DNA of 13,163 bases from JBBARC01 sp040400005. Its GTDB lineage: Bacteria > Pseudomonadota > Alphaproteobacteria > Acetobacterales > Acetobacteraceae. A program made the position numbers and the translations under genes. How positions within the stretch are numbered: the first letter of the stretch is position 1; the number at the start of each line of letters is the position of its first letter. Under the pieces are notes generated by a model. That model was not told the origin of the DNA and did not search any database. It saw only the letters and a program-made list of their open reading frames with translations. Below are positions 13,127 to 13,163 of this stretch, one piece after another. Where the stretch lies: positions 1-13,163 of the forward strand of contig JBBARC010000066.1 of assembly GCA_040400005.1 (NCBI GenBank), in the 5' to 3' direction.

Positions 13127-13163
13127 AACGCATAAAAGCTAGCCTGCCCCGCACCAGCTAACC

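Overview
The window reads as chromosomal DNA of an alphaproteobacterium. The evidence is a gcrA-type cell-cycle regulator, the rplU-rpmA-obgE-proB cluster, an NADP-isocitrate dehydrogenase of the homodimeric (eukaryote-like) type, and a periplasmic PRC-barrel protein. The GC content is moderately high. The AT-rich hairpin beside the first gene resembles terminator-like repeats I remember from Acetobacteraceae. This makes Rhodospirillales/Acetobacteraceae my best guess, but it is an inference.

Layout. 86-1318 (-): a PLP-dependent class I/II aminotransferase. 1495-1896 (+): a small secreted PRC-barrel protein. 1884-3926 (-): a nuclease-plus-helicase fusion (PD-(D/E)XK domain joined to a DUF2075 domain), convergent with the PRC gene and overlapping its 3' end. 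3927-4253: a 327-base gap holding a G-quadruplex motif, a four-copy G-rich tandem repeat, the rplU promoter and a long rplU leader. 4254-10099 (+): rplU, rpmA, obgE, proB, an AGE-family sugar epimerase/isomerase, sufE and a secreted diheme c-type peroxidase; many junctions overlap. 10296-10778 (+): gcrA. 10888-12108 (-): icd. 12238-13074 (+): a short-chain dehydrogenase.

Function. rplU and rpmA encode ribosomal proteins L21 and L27, and ObgE is a ribosome-associated GTPase, so these three form a ribosome-assembly block. ProB starts proline synthesis and is coupled to obgE by an overlapping stop/start. The AGE-family enzyme, SufE and the diheme peroxidase form a second block joined by overlapping stops and starts. 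They have no obvious common pathway.

Most of the window is core genome. I did not find a clear multi-gene undescribed system. The best candidates for a second look are: the nuclease-helicase gene with a slippage-prone G-rich repeat where its promoter should lie; a strand-composition (GC skew) switch near 9.6-10.3 kb that does not follow gene strand; the gcrA upstream region with a DnaA-box-like site between inverted repeat arms; and hairpins next to ribosome binding sites in the rplU and obgE leaders.
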